NCBI RefSeq assembly: GCF_029626155.1
Contig: NZ_JARUBL010000001.1
Span: 2,480,001-2,544,000 of the forward strand
Length of the DNA: 64,000 nt
Source: Solwaraspora sp. WMMD1047
Lineage (GTDB): Bacteria; Actinomycetota; Actinomycetes; Mycobacteriales; Micromonosporaceae
Direction: 5' to 3'
Shown: positions 26,785-34,656 of the stretch, piece after piece
How positions within the stretch are numbered: the first letter of the stretch is position 1
Layout: each line of letters opens with the position of its first letter
The notes under the pieces: model-generated
What the model saw: only the letters and a program-made list of their open reading frames with translations
Told to the model about the DNA's origin: nothing
The model's database searches: none
Translations under genes and position numbers: made by a program

Positions 26785-27819
26785 TCAGCCGGCCGGCCGG
26801 GCGTACCGGCTGGACTCCCGGACCACCAGCTCCGGCTCGAAGACCACCTGCTGGTGGCGGTGGCCGGTCGGGTCCTCCGTCTCGTCCAGCAGCAGCTGCG
26901 CGGCGGTCTGGCCGAGGCGCTGCCGGGGCTGGCGGACCGAGGAGAGTGGGACCGCGGCGGCTGCCGCGAAGTCGATGTCGTCGTAGCCGACCAGCGCGAT
27001 CTCCTCGGGCACCCGGACCTGCTGGCGGGTCAGCTCCTGCAGGATGCCCAGCGCCAACAGGTCGTTGGCGCAGAACACCGCGGTGGCCCGCCCCGAGCGG
27101 GGCTGCCCGAGGATCCGGGCGGCGGCGTCCCGCCCGGCGGCCACGGTCAGGCTGGGAGTGTCGAACCGGCGCAGGTCGCCCTCGTCGCGACCGGCGTCGC
27201 GCAGCGCCCGGACCGCGCCGGTCCACCGGTCCCGGACCTGTTCCAGCCGCCACGGGCCGCCGACGAAGGCGATCTGGCGGTGCCCGGCCTCGACCAGGTG
27301 CCGCAGGGCCAGCTCACCGCCGAGTACGTCGTCCACCGACACCGAGCAGACGTCCGGGCGGGTCGACCGCCGGTCCAGCAGGATCACCAGTACCCCACGG
27401 TCGCGCAGCCGGACCAGCCGCTCGTTGGCGTCGTCCACGGGGGTGATCAGGACCCCGCGTACCCGCTGCTCCTCCAGCAGGTCGAGGTAGGCGCTCTCCC
27501 GGGCCGGGTCGCCGTTGCTGTTGCAGAAGATCACCGCCATCCCGGCCGCGCCGGTGGTGTCCTCGACCCCCTTGGCAACGTCGGTGAAGAACGGGTTGGC
27601 CACGTCGAGCACGACCAGGCCGATGGTGCGGCCCCGCCCCCGGCGCAGCTGCCGGGCGGCGTCGTTGGGGACGAAGCCCAACGCGTTGATCGCGGCCAGC
27701 ACCCGGGTGCGGGTGGAGGCGGCGACGATGTCGGGCCGGTTCAGGACGTTCGACACGGTGCCGACCGAGACGCCGGCCTGGGTCGCGACGTCCCGGATGC
27801 TGATCGTGGGGCCCGCCAC
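26785..27819 (-). CDS. LacI-family transcriptional regulator of the rhamnose operon
   Basis: A 344-residue repressor. The DNA-binding headpiece is canonical: SIRDVATQAGVSVGTVSNVLNRP, then the hinge helix NDAARQLRRGRGRTIGLV. The periplasmic-binding-protein-like core follows, with FCANDLLALGILQEL and GYDDIDFAA. The GTG start is preceded by GAGGAGG. It lies upstream of rhaM on the same strand with operators before both genes, so local control and autoregulation are likely; the inducer is inferred to be rhamnose or a pathway intermediate. Confidence 0.87.
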   Translation of the reverse strand: MAGPTISIRDVATQAGVSVGTVSNVLNRPDIVAASTRTRVLAAINALGFVPNDAARQLRRGRGRTIGLVVLDVANPFFTDVAKGVEDTTGAAGMAVIFCNSNGDPARESAYLDLLEEQRVRGVLITPVDDANERLVRLRDRGVLVILLDRRSTRPDVCSVSVDDVLGGELALRHLVEAGHRQIAFVGGPWRLEQVRDRWTGAVRALRDAGRDEGDLRRFDTPSLTVAAGRDAAARILGQPRSGRATAVFCANDLLALGILQELTRQQVRVPEEIALVGYDDIDFAAAAAVPLSSVRQPRQRLGQTAAQLLLDETEDPTGHRHQQVVFEPELVVRESSRYARPAG

Positions 27820-27843
27820 CGCCCCTCCTCCCCGCCACCCACC

Positions 27844-27855
27844 TGAAACGTGTCA
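27844..27855. promoter_or_regulatory. LacI-type operator before its own regulator gene
   Basis: TGAAACGTGTCA, a 12-bp CG-centred palindrome with one mismatched pair, followed by AG. Together with 26704-26715 it gives the consensus TGAAnCGTnTCAAG. Confidence 0.6.
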
Positions 27856-27950
27856 AGAGTACGTGAGGATCTCCGCCGCACCGCCGTCCATCCGGTCGGA
27901 TTGCCGCCTGCCATCGGGCCGACCGGAACGCTAGGCTGAGCGCCGACGTC

Positions 27951-27964
27951 GGCAAGCGCTTTCC
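27951..27964. promoter_or_regulatory. Second-class LacI/GalR operator before the DUF6807 gene
   Basis: GGCAAGCGCTTTCC is a 14-bp CG-centred palindrome with one mismatch. The AAGCGCTT core is typical of other LacI-family sites and differs from the rhamnose operators, so a different repressor may act here. It ends 16 nt before the ATG at 27981. Confidence 0.5.
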
Positions 27965-27980
27965 GGGAAGGGGTAGGCGG

Positions 27981-28832
27981 ATGGGCGAGGACCGGACCGG
28001 GACCCGGCTGCGGGTACACGGCGAGACCGTCGCCGAGTACGTCGTGGCACCCGAGATCGACCCCCGCTGGGGGCCCCGGCCCCACCTGCATCCGGTCCGG
28101 ACCCTCGGCGGCCAGCCGGTCACCGACACGCTTCCCGAGGACCACCGCTGGCATCTCGGCGTCTCCGTGGCGATGCAGGACGTCGCCGGCCACAACCTCT
28201 GGGGCGGCCGGACCTACGTCCGCGACACCGGCTACACCTGGCTCGACGACCACGGCCGGATCAGCCACGACGCCTGGACGCGGCGGGCCGACGACGGCTT
28301 CACCGAGCGGCTACGCTGGCTCGGCCGCTCCGGCGAGACGCTGCTCACCGAGGACCGCACGGTGGTGGCGGGGCCGCTCCCCGGCCGGTCCGACGCCTGG
28401 TCGCTGGGGGTGGCGTACACCCTGACCGCCCCGGCCGACCGGGACATCACCCTGGGTAGTCCGGCCACCAACGGACGGCCGGGCGGCGCCGGCTACGGCG
28501 GGTTCTTCTGGCGGGCGGCGCCGGGCCGGGCCGACACCTTCACCGCCGGCGCCGACGGCGAGGATGGGGTCAACGGCTCGACCGAGCCGTGGCTGGCGTT
28601 CGTGGGCAGGCCCGCCGACGGGAACCCGTACACGCTGATCTTCTCCGGGCTGGGGGAGGGCGACCACTGGTTCGTGCGGACCGGCATCTACCCCGGGGTG
28701 TGCGTCGCGCTGGCGTTCGAGCGGCCGCTGCCGATCCCGGCCGGCACGGCCGTGCACCGCCGGCACCGGGTGGTGGTCGCCGACGGGACGCTGCACCGGG
28801 CCGAGGCAGCCGACCTGGCTGGACCGACCTGA
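27981..28832 (+). CDS. DUF6807 (PmoA-like) family protein
   Basis: A 283-residue protein of the family annotated PmoA/DUF6807. Family hallmarks are LHPVRTLGGQPVTD, DHRWHLGVSVAMQD, LWGGRTYVRDTGY and the late GDHWFVRTGIYPG. It is a beta-sandwich family usually found with sugar-catabolism genes and is not a true methane monooxygenase. The ATG is preceded by GGAAGGGG and by a LacI-type palindrome, supporting a role in carbohydrate metabolism. Reaction unknown. Confidence 0.8.
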   Translation: MGEDRTGTRLRVHGETVAEYVVAPEIDPRWGPRPHLHPVRTLGGQPVTDTLPEDHRWHLGVSVAMQDVAGHNLWGGRTYVRDTGYTWLDDHGRISHDAWTRRADDGFTERLRWLGRSGETLLTEDRTVVAGPLPGRSDAWSLGVAYTLTAPADRDITLGSPATNGRPGGAGYGGFFWRAAPGRADTFTAGADGEDGVNGSTEPWLAFVGRPADGNPYTLIFSGLGEGDHWFVRTGIYPGVCVALAFERPLPIPAGTAVHRRHRVVVADGTLHRAEAADLAGPT

Positions 28833-28846
28833 CCGGTCGGGCCGGC

Positions 28847-28936
28847 ATGACTGGCTGGACCAGCGTGACTGGCTGGGCGGGCGTGACTGGCTGGGCGGGC
28901 GTGACTGGCTGGGCGGGCGTGACTGGGTGGGTTGGG
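28847..28936. repeat. Five 18-bp tandem repeats
   Basis: Three perfect copies of GTGACTGGCTGGGCGGGC (28865-28918) are flanked by one degenerate copy on each side. They lie just after the DUF6807 stop and before a convergent gene. No coding or structural role is evident. Confidence 0.85.
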
Positions 28937-28976
28937 CTGGCCAGGGCGGAGCGGATCGGGCTCTTGCGGACCAGGG

Positions 28977-29558
28977 TCAGGCGTCGGCGCGCCAGCCGGG
29001 GTCGCGGCCGAAGGCGGCGATCAGCCGGTCCTGCTCGCTGGCGCCGGCCGGCACCGGCACCCCCTCGTCGGTCAGGCCGCCGGACCGGTACATCCCGACC
29101 CGGTCGGCGAACCAGGTCGCGCACTCGCGCACCGCCCCGCCGTCCAACTGCGGCGGAGCGCCCAGCCCCATCGCCAGGTCCCAGCCGTGCACCAGGTGCT
29201 CCGCCAGCAGTTGGTGCAGGTACTCCGCGCCGACGGTGGGACCGATCGACAGCTGCACCGTCCGGTCCAGCACCGCCGGGTCGTCCACCGCCCGGGCCGC
29301 CGCGTCGGCCGCCTCCCGGGCCGCGCCCGCCGGGTCCGCGCCGAGCACGTCACCGGCGAACCGGTCACCCACCTCGGCGAGCGTCGCGCCGGCGAGCAGG
29401 GGTACGGACCACAGCTGCTCACCGACCACGTGATTGACCAGGGTGCGGACGTCCCAGTCGGCGCACGGGGTGGGGGCCGCCCACTGGTCGAAGCCGACCT
29501 GGCCGACCCGGTCGGCGAAGTCCGCCAGGCTCCACCGGTACGCGGTCAGCAGGTTCAT
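28977..29558 (-). CDS. TIGR03086-type DinB/maleylpyruvate-isomerase-fold protein
   Basis: A 193-residue four-helix protein of the mycothiol-dependent maleylpyruvate isomerase/DinB superfamily. Visible blocks are PTPCADWDVRTLVNHVVGEQ at the N-terminus and EHLVHGWDLAMG in the middle; the histidines of these two helices form the expected metal site. The start at 29558 gives the standard N-terminus. Substrate is unknown. TetR is directly upstream on the same strand (32 bp), so the pair may be co-transcribed. Confidence 0.8.
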   Translation of the reverse strand: MNLLTAYRWSLADFADRVGQVGFDQWAAPTPCADWDVRTLVNHVVGEQLWSVPLLAGATLAEVGDRFAGDVLGADPAGAAREAADAAARAVDDPAVLDRTVQLSIGPTVGAEYLHQLLAEHLVHGWDLAMGLGAPPQLDGGAVRECATWFADRVGMYRSGGLTDEGVPVPAGASEQDRLIAAFGRDPGWRADA

Positions 29559-29590
29559 GAGCCCGATTCTGCCCCGTCCGGCGGAGGATT

Positions 29591-30193
29591 TCAGTCCAAC
29601 TGCTCGGGCCGCAGCCCCAGTTCCCGCGCGGTGGCGAGCCGGACCCACTGGGCGAAGGTGCGGCGGGAGATCACCCGGTCGTGCACGGCGACCTGGACCG
29701 CCAGCCCGTCGATCAGGCCGTTGATCCGCCAGGCCGCACCGGACGGGTCGTCGCAGTCGAAGACGCCGTCCCGGACCCCGTCGGCGATCACCGCGCCGAG
29801 CGCCTCGGTCCGGCGCAGATCCAGCCGGCGGGAGACCCGCTCCAGCTCGGGGGTGCGCAGTGACTCCGCCCAGCCGTCGATCCACATCGGCCAACACTTC
29901 GACCGCCCGGTCGGGGCGTACAACCGGAGGATCTTCTTCAGCTTCATCAGTGGGCCGGCGGCGGAGCGGAGCACCGCGTCCAGCCGGGCCAGATCCCGCT
30001 CGGCCGCGTAGGCGAAGGCCTGCGCGAGCATCCGCTCCTTGGTCGCGAAGTGGTAGAAGACCAGAGCCTGACTCACCCCGGCGGCCTGGGCCACGTCGGC
30101 GGTGCGGGTGTTCGCCAGTCCTCGCTCCACAATCACGTCACAGGCGGTGCGCAGCAGCGCGTCAAGGCGGACCTCGGCCGCACGTCTTGTCAC
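29591..30193 (-). CDS. TetR-family transcriptional regulator
   Basis: A 200-residue regulator. The N-terminal helix-turn-helix reads TRTADVAQAAGVSQALVFYHFATKERML, the standard TetR pattern. The C-terminal ligand domain resembles the BetI type, with RRTEALGAVIADGVRDGVF and AWRINGLIDGLAVQ. Promoter and possible operator lie in the AT-richer patch CATTGAGATGATCACGATACG at about 30208-30229. The likely target is its own operon. Confidence 0.85.
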   Translation of the reverse strand: MTRRAAEVRLDALLRTACDVIVERGLANTRTADVAQAAGVSQALVFYHFATKERMLAQAFAYAAERDLARLDAVLRSAAGPLMKLKKILRLYAPTGRSKCWPMWIDGWAESLRTPELERVSRRLDLRRTEALGAVIADGVRDGVFDCDDPSGAAWRINGLIDGLAVQVAVHDRVISRRTFAQWVRLATARELGLRPEQLD

Positions 30194-30596
30194 GCGGCTA
30201 CGTTAGCCCATTGAGATGATCACGATACGTCACCAACGGGTCAATGTCCCTCGACGCTGGTCGGATCTGGGACAGCCAGCTCAGCGCGGCGCCGAGGACA
30301 GGTCGACGGGCCGGCCGGCACGTCCGGGCGGGACGGTCCAGCCCGGGCGGACGGTGCGCCGACCGTCCGCCCGCCGATCGACGATCGCCGCTGTGTCGTG
30401 GGGGCTCCGGGCACGCCCGCCGGTCGGCACCCCGCATATGGCGACGGGCCTCCTGCATCGGCTCGCCGAAGTCGCAGGCCGTCCCCCTTCGGTCCAGGTT
30501 CCTAGGACGATATATCGACGGTGTGAGCGAACACCGGACCCGATCCGACGCCCGCCGAGGGATCCGGACATGGGGACTCGCCGCCGCCACCCCGAG
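30194..30596. other. Region upstream of the tRNA cluster without a clear gene
   Basis: About 400 bases. Open frames on both strands are arginine-rich shadows. It holds the TetR promoter at its left end. I see no other feature. Confidence 0.4.
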
Positions 30597-30626
30597 TTGG
30601 CACTCCCTCGCGGGCTCGGCTAAAGT
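30597..30626 (+). promoter_or_regulatory. Sigma-70-type promoter of the tRNA cluster
   Basis: TTGGCA (30597-30602) and TAAAGT (30621-30626) are separated by 18 bp and end 33 nt before tRNA-Gly, the expected layout of a housekeeping tRNA promoter. Confidence 0.7.
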
Positions 30627-30659
30627 TCTCATCCGTCACCCGGGAACACCGAGCGACAT

Positions 30660-30732
30660 GCGGACGTAGCGCAGCTGGTAGCGCATCACCTTGCCAAGGT
30701 GAGGGTCGCGGGTTCGAATCCCGTCGTCCGCT
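30660..30732 (+). tRNA. tRNA-Gly(GCC)
   Basis: Acceptor arms GCGGACG and CGTCCGC pair perfectly. The anticodon loop TTGCCAA gives GCC, and the T loop is GGTTCGAATCC. CCA is not encoded. Confidence 0.95.
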
Positions 30733-30766
30733 CGGAGATGCCGCCATGTACGTCGGGGGCTACCTC

Positions 30767-30837
30767 GGTGGAGTGGCCGAGAGGCGAGGCAACGGCCTGC
30801 AAAGCCGTGTACACGGGTTCAAATCCCGTCTCCACCT
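30767..30837 (+). tRNA. tRNA-Cys(GCA)
   Basis: Acceptor arms GGTGGAG and CTCCACC pair. The anticodon loop CTGCAAA gives GCA, and the T arm is CGGGTTCAAATCCCG. It lies 34 bp after tRNA-Gly. Confidence 0.95.
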
Positions 30838-30846
30838 CGCACACTA

Positions 30847-30918
30847 GGGCGATTGGCGCAGTGGGAGCGCGCTTCCTTGACACGGAAGAGGTCACTGGTT
30901 CAAACCCAGTATCGCCCA
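30847..30918 (+). tRNA. tRNA-Val(GAC), probable ICE attachment gene
   Basis: Acceptor arms GGGCGAT and ATCGCCC pair. The anticodon loop TTGACAC gives GAC. It is the last tRNA before a leftward tyrosine integrase, so its 3' half is the probable attB/attL core. The gene is intact, as usual after integration at a tRNA 3' end. Confidence 0.93.
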
Positions 30919-30942
30919 CAGGGTATGTACGCAGTTCAGGCG

Positions 30943-30974
30943 ACCCGTTATCGGATGTCCGGTAACGGGTTTTC
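30943..30974 (+). terminator. Rho-independent terminator after the tRNA cluster
   Basis: ACCCGTTA (30943-30950) pairs with TAACGGGT (30963-30970), the stem extends inward through CGG/CCG, and TTTT follows. It lies between tRNA-Val and the integrase. Confidence 0.8.
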
Positions 30975-31076
30975 TGCTGTCTGGGTCCTTACGCGGGGAG
31001 CGTGGGGGGAGCGGGGCCGCTCCCTGGGGGTGACAGCTTCCGTTAACCGATTGTCCTGCTCCCTGGTGAGCACTTC

Positions 31077-32195
31077 CTAGTTGCCAAGGTTGTCACCGGC
31101 GGCTGGCCGTGGGGTGCGTTCCCAGCGTGCCTGTAGTCGGTCGACGAGGCGTTGCTCGACGAGAGGGCTGACGTGGCTGTAGATGCCTCGGATGCCGGGT
31201 AGCCGGTGGCCGAGTCGTTTGGCTTGGGCGACCTCGGGGACGTCGTCTTCGATGAGCCAGGTCTTGTGGCTGTGTCGGAGGTCGTGGAAGTGCAGTCCGC
31301 GGATGATGGCGGGGATGCCGGTGGTGGGGTTGCCGTCGGTGGCGGGGCGCCAGTGGCGGCGGTGGAAGCTGGAGCGGCGGTGCAGGCCGCCGTCGCGGCC
31401 GGTGAAGACGTGGTCGTGGTCGTGGTTGTCGAGGTGGGTGCGGAGCAGTTCGATGAGGAACGGCGGCAGGAGGATGTCGCGGACCGCGGCCGGGGTCTTG
31501 GGCGGGCCGAGGGTGAGGTGACCGCCGACCTCGTGCAACGCGCCTTCGTCGGGGTCGATGAGGATGCGGCCGTCGCCGAGTTTGCAGTTGGGCCGGCGCA
31601 GGCCGGCCAGTTCGCCCCAGCGCATGCCGGTGTAGGCCGCGGTGATGATCATCGTGTCGTTCGGTGGGGTGATGCGGCTGGCGATCTCGTTGACCTGTGT
31701 CGGGTTGGCCCAGGGCCGTTCTGGGCGGTGCAGGGAGGTGTTGCGCAGCCGGCGGCAGGGGTTCATGGTGATGCGGCGTTCCTCGACGGCTTCTCCCATG
31801 ACCATGGAGAACAGGCTGAGGATGCTGGCGACGGTGGAGTCGGCGCGCCGCTGGTTGAGGTCTTTGACCCATCGTTTGACGGCCATCCGGGTGATGGCGT
31901 TGAGGGGGGTGTCGCCGAAGCGGGGCAGGATGTGGATGTCGAGGTGTGAGCGGTAGCGTTCGAAGGTCGACGCGCCGACGTCGTGGGCGTCGAGCCACTG
32001 TTCAACCCATTCGTTGAGGGTGATCCTGCCGTGTTCGGGGTTGATGAACACGTCGCGCTGCTGGTCGGTTTCGATCGCGTTCGCGCGGGTGCTGGCGGCC
32101 GTTTTGGTGGGGTGGGCGCTGTCGGTGGCGACGCTGCCGTCGGGGTTGCGGAACCTGACGCGCCACATGTCGCCGCGCTTTTCGACCCAGGCCAT
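31077..32195 (-). CDS. Tyrosine site-specific integrase of the ICE
   Basis: A 372-residue phage-type integrase. An N-terminal AP2-like arm-binding part (WVEKRGDMWRVRFRNPDG) and a SAM-like core-binding domain (TLNEWVEQWLDAHD) precede the catalytic domain. The catalytic set is visible: Arg in TGMRWGEL, HFHDLRH-x-x as the H-x-x-R block and the tyrosine nucleophile in GIYSHV near the C-terminus. The ATG at 32195 has AGGAAAGGGA before it; the longer frame adds unlikely residues. Its 3' end faces tRNA-Val, the standard arrangement for integration at a tRNA 3' end. Confidence 0.92.
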   Translation of the reverse strand: MAWVEKRGDMWRVRFRNPDGSVATDSAHPTKTAASTRANAIETDQQRDVFINPEHGRITLNEWVEQWLDAHDVGASTFERYRSHLDIHILPRFGDTPLNAITRMAVKRWVKDLNQRRADSTVASILSLFSMVMGEAVEERRITMNPCRRLRNTSLHRPERPWANPTQVNEIASRITPPNDTMIITAAYTGMRWGELAGLRRPNCKLGDGRILIDPDEGALHEVGGHLTLGPPKTPAAVRDILLPPFLIELLRTHLDNHDHDHVFTGRDGGLHRRSSFHRRHWRPATDGNPTTGIPAIIRGLHFHDLRHSHKTWLIEDDVPEVAQAKRLGHRLPGIRGIYSHVSPLVEQRLVDRLQARWERTPRPAAGDNLGN

Positions 32196-32312
32196 GCTGG
32201 TGTCCCTTTCCTGTTGCCGTTGGGTGGTCCGGCCCGCGTCCCGGGGCCGGACCACCATGGACGCTCCCCGTGTCAGTGCGGGTCAAGCCCTGCCGACCGG
32301 CGCTGATGGTGA

Positions 32313-32543
32313 TCACTGGCGGTGCTGCCCCGGCGGGGTTCGCGCGCCGGCCTTGATGATCATTTCCAGGTCGGTGGGGGAGAACCGTAGGTGTTTGCCG
32401 ATGAAGGTGCAGGGGATCGAGCGTGCGGTGGCCTTCCGACGCAGCCACGATGGGCTGATCTGCAGGAGCGCGGCGGCCTGGTCGGCGGTGTAGAGACGAG
32501 GCTCCGGGCCGGGCTGGTTCGTCGGTGTTGGCGTATCGCTCAC
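32313..32543 (-). CDS. Excisionase-like helix-turn-helix protein (Xis)
   Basis: A 76-residue protein with one MerR/excisionase-type winged helix: YTADQAAALLQISPSWLRRKA then IPCTFIGKHLRFSPTDLEMI. Proteins like this bend DNA at attachment sites and favour excision. The GTG start overlaps the methyltransferase stop (GTGA), and the integrase follows 117 bp later on the same strand. Placement between methyltransferases and integrase shows the left ICE module is one transcription unit. Confidence 0.85.
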   Translation of the reverse strand: MSDTPTPTNQPGPEPRLYTADQAAALLQISPSWLRRKATARSIPCTFIGKHLRFSPTDLEMIIKAGARTPPGQHRQ

Positions 32544-33646
32544 CGGCACGGCCCGTCTTGCCGAGGCGGGTCTTCCAGGTCTGGCCAGTGTGAGAGCAGC
32601 CGCCGTTTGGCGATCGCGGCGTACTGGCTGCTCAGGTCGACGCCGATGTAGGAGCGGCCCAGGTGCAGGGCGGCGAGGCCCGTGGTGGCGGCGCCGCTGA
32701 ACGGGTCGAGGACGACGCCTTCGGGGCGGCATCCGGCGGCGATGCACCGTAGCGGGATCTCGATCGGGTAGGCCGCGAAGTGCGCTTCCTTGAGCGCCCG
32801 GGTGGGGTAGGGCCACACGTCGCCGGGGTTCTTCCCACGTGGTCGGGTGGGGTCGGTGTCCCGTGCGCGGTGGCCGCCTGGTCCGGGCCGGCTGCCGGTC
32901 GAGGTGCGCAGCCGACGATCGTGGGGGTTCTTCAACGGGATGCGGATCGCGTCGAGGTCGAAGTAGTAGCGGGGGCTGCGGGTGAGCAGGAAGACCATCT
33001 CGTAGGTAGTGGTCAACCGGTCGCGGGCGGAGCTGGGCTGGCCGTTGGTTTTCGCCCAGACCGCCGCGTTGCGCAGGATCCACTTGTTCGCCTGCAGGGC
33101 CAGGGCAACCCTCCACGGGATACCGATGAGGTTCTTCGCGGGCAGGCCAGCGACGGCTCCGGGCGTCCACTGCCGGTGGTTGTAGTTGCCGCCGATGACG
33201 CTGCGGGTGCCGTGCGGTCGCGCGGTGCGCGGGCCGGTGCCGGCATAGGAGTCGCCGAGGTTGAGCCACACCGTGCCGTGCGGATGCAGGACGCGGCGGG
33301 CCTGGTCGAACACCGCCACGAGGCGGTCGACGTACTCGCCGATGGTGGGCTCCTGCCCGTACTGGCCATCGGTCCACACCGCTTCGCATGCCGGACAGGT
33401 CCGCGGCTGGTGCGGGCCTGCCCGGCTCGGCGCGGCGTCGTGGCCGCAGTCGGCGCGGCCCCCGTTCCACCGGCCGGTGTCGTAGGAGCGAAGCCCCCAA
33501 TAGGGCGGGGAAGTGACGATGCAGTCCACCGACGCGTCGGGCAACGCCGCGAGCACCTCGTGCGCGTCACCGACGTGCAGGCTGACCGGGCCGGCACGCC
33601 ACCACGGGGCCGGCTCGGGCGTCGGGGTCAGGGGCGGGCTCGTCAT
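32540..33646 (-). CDS. DNA methyltransferase, beta-type (N4-cytosine/N6-adenine)
   Basis: A 368-residue DNA-modifying enzyme. The catalytic motif IV, TSPPYWGLRSY, comes first and the SAM-binding motif, VVLDPFSGAATTGLAALHLGR, near the C-terminus, so it is permuted like beta-class enzymes; TSPPYW favours N4-cytosine or N6-adenine transfer. In between is a zinc-knuckle-like segment (ADCGHDAA, RTCPACEAVW). There is no restriction endonuclease gene beside it, so it is probably an orphan methylase that protects or marks the ICE. ATGA and GTGA junctions link it to both neighbours. Confidence 0.88.
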   Translation of the reverse strand: MTSPPLTPTPEPAPWWRAGPVSLHVGDAHEVLAALPDASVDCIVTSPPYWGLRSYDTGRWNGGRADCGHDAAPSRAGPHQPRTCPACEAVWTDGQYGQEPTIGEYVDRLVAVFDQARRVLHPHGTVWLNLGDSYAGTGPRTARPHGTRSVIGGNYNHRQWTPGAVAGLPAKNLIGIPWRVALALQANKWILRNAAVWAKTNGQPSSARDRLTTTYEMVFLLTRSPRYYFDLDAIRIPLKNPHDRRLRTSTGSRPGPGGHRARDTDPTRPRGKNPGDVWPYPTRALKEAHFAAYPIEIPLRCIAAGCRPEGVVLDPFSGAATTGLAALHLGRSYIGVDLSSQYAAIAKRRLLSHWPDLEDPPRQDGPCR

Positions 33647-34656
33647 GCCGCACCTCCGGACGCGCCGTCGCGCCCGGCGCTGCCTCCCGGTCGTGCGGCG
33701 GACGGTCGTGCCTGGAGCTCGCTGTCGGCGAGTGGGGTTCGGAGGATCAGGACGTCTTCGTGTTGGAGGAGCCATTGCGGGTCGCCGGTCGCGATGGCGT
33801 CGCGGATGTTCTTCTGCTGGAAGAACGAGGCGCGGGGGATGATCACGCCGTCGCGGACGCCGCAGATGAGAGCGACGCACTCCTCGACCAGTTCCAGGCC
33901 GGCGTTGACTCCGGCGGCGGTGACCATGCCGGGGATGTCGATGAGTTCGCCGTGGCGGCGGTAGGGCCGGGCCGTGACGACCACGTGCCCGCCGGAACGC
34001 AGCAGTTGGCGGCAGCCGGTGAGGATCGCGGTGAACCCGTCGGCCAACTCGCCCTGGTCGCGGTAGGCGAGGTTGTCCGCGTCGCCGTACTTGTGGTGGA
34101 TCTTGCGGACCTTGCCGCGTCTCGGACCGGGCGTGCGGACGTGCCCGTGAGTAGACGACCCGTACGGCGGTGAGGTGATCACCAGCGAGACCTGGCCGCG
34201 CATGCTCGACGGCAGCAGCGACGGCAGCGTGGTGGAGTCACCGTGGCAGATCTCGCCCCGACCGGGGGCACCTGCCTGTTCGGCCCGGCGGATGTTGTCG
34301 GTCGCGTGGGCGACCCACCCGGGTTCGTACTCGACCCCGATCCCGTGACGGCCCAGGTACATGGCCTCGATGACGGTGGTGCCGATACCGGCCATGGGAT
34401 CGAGCACCACGTCGCCAGGTTGGGTGTAGGTGCGGATGGCGTACCGGGGGATGGTCGGCAACATCTTGCCCGGGTGGGTCATAGAGTCACGGGTGTAGCG
34501 GCCCCGCCGCAGGTCACGCGACGGAGCTTGCCCGGTGAGCCAGACCGCGCCCAGGTAACCCTCGGCGAGCAACGCCGCGAGGTCCGGCTCGTCGCGGTGC
34601 GGCAGTTCGCAGTCGTGGGAGCTGGCGGTGCGCCACGACGGGCGAGGCTCAGACAC
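33643..34656 (-). CDS. DNA methyltransferase, motif I first
   Basis: A 337-residue enzyme. HPGKMLPTIPRYAIRTYTQPG leads into motif I VVLDPMAGIGTTVIEAMYLGR; motif IV VITSPPYGSSTHGH follows, with a Lys/Arg-rich insert. The order differs from the downstream methyltransferase, so the two are not simple duplicates. The GTG start at 34656 overlaps the stop of the upstream gene; longer frames upstream are shadows. No cognate endonuclease is seen. Specificity unknown. Confidence 0.87.
   Translation of the reverse strand: MSEPRPSWRTASSHDCELPHRDEPDLAALLAEGYLGAVWLTGQAPSRDLRRGRYTRDSMTHPGKMLPTIPRYAIRTYTQPGDVVLDPMAGIGTTVIEAMYLGRHGIGVEYEPGWVAHATDNIRRAEQAGAPGRGEICHGDSTTLPSLLPSSMRGQVSLVITSPPYGSSTHGHVRTPGPRRGKVRKIHHKYGDADNLAYRDQGELADGFTAILTGCRQLLRSGGHVVVTARPYRRHGELIDIPGMVTAAGVNAGLELVEECVALICGVRDGVIIPRASFFQQKNIRDAIATGDPQWLLQHEDVLILRTPLADSELQARPSAARPGGSAGRDGASGGAA

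Noticed and set aside
27951-27964. The palindrome before the DUF6807 gene as a terminator
   Set aside because: It is too short for a stable hairpin, has no T-tract, and has the CG-centred form of LacI-family operators.
28847-28936. CRISPR-like array
   Set aside because: Units are contiguous 18-mers without spacers; this is a simple tandem repeat. No CRISPR array or cas gene was found elsewhere in the window.
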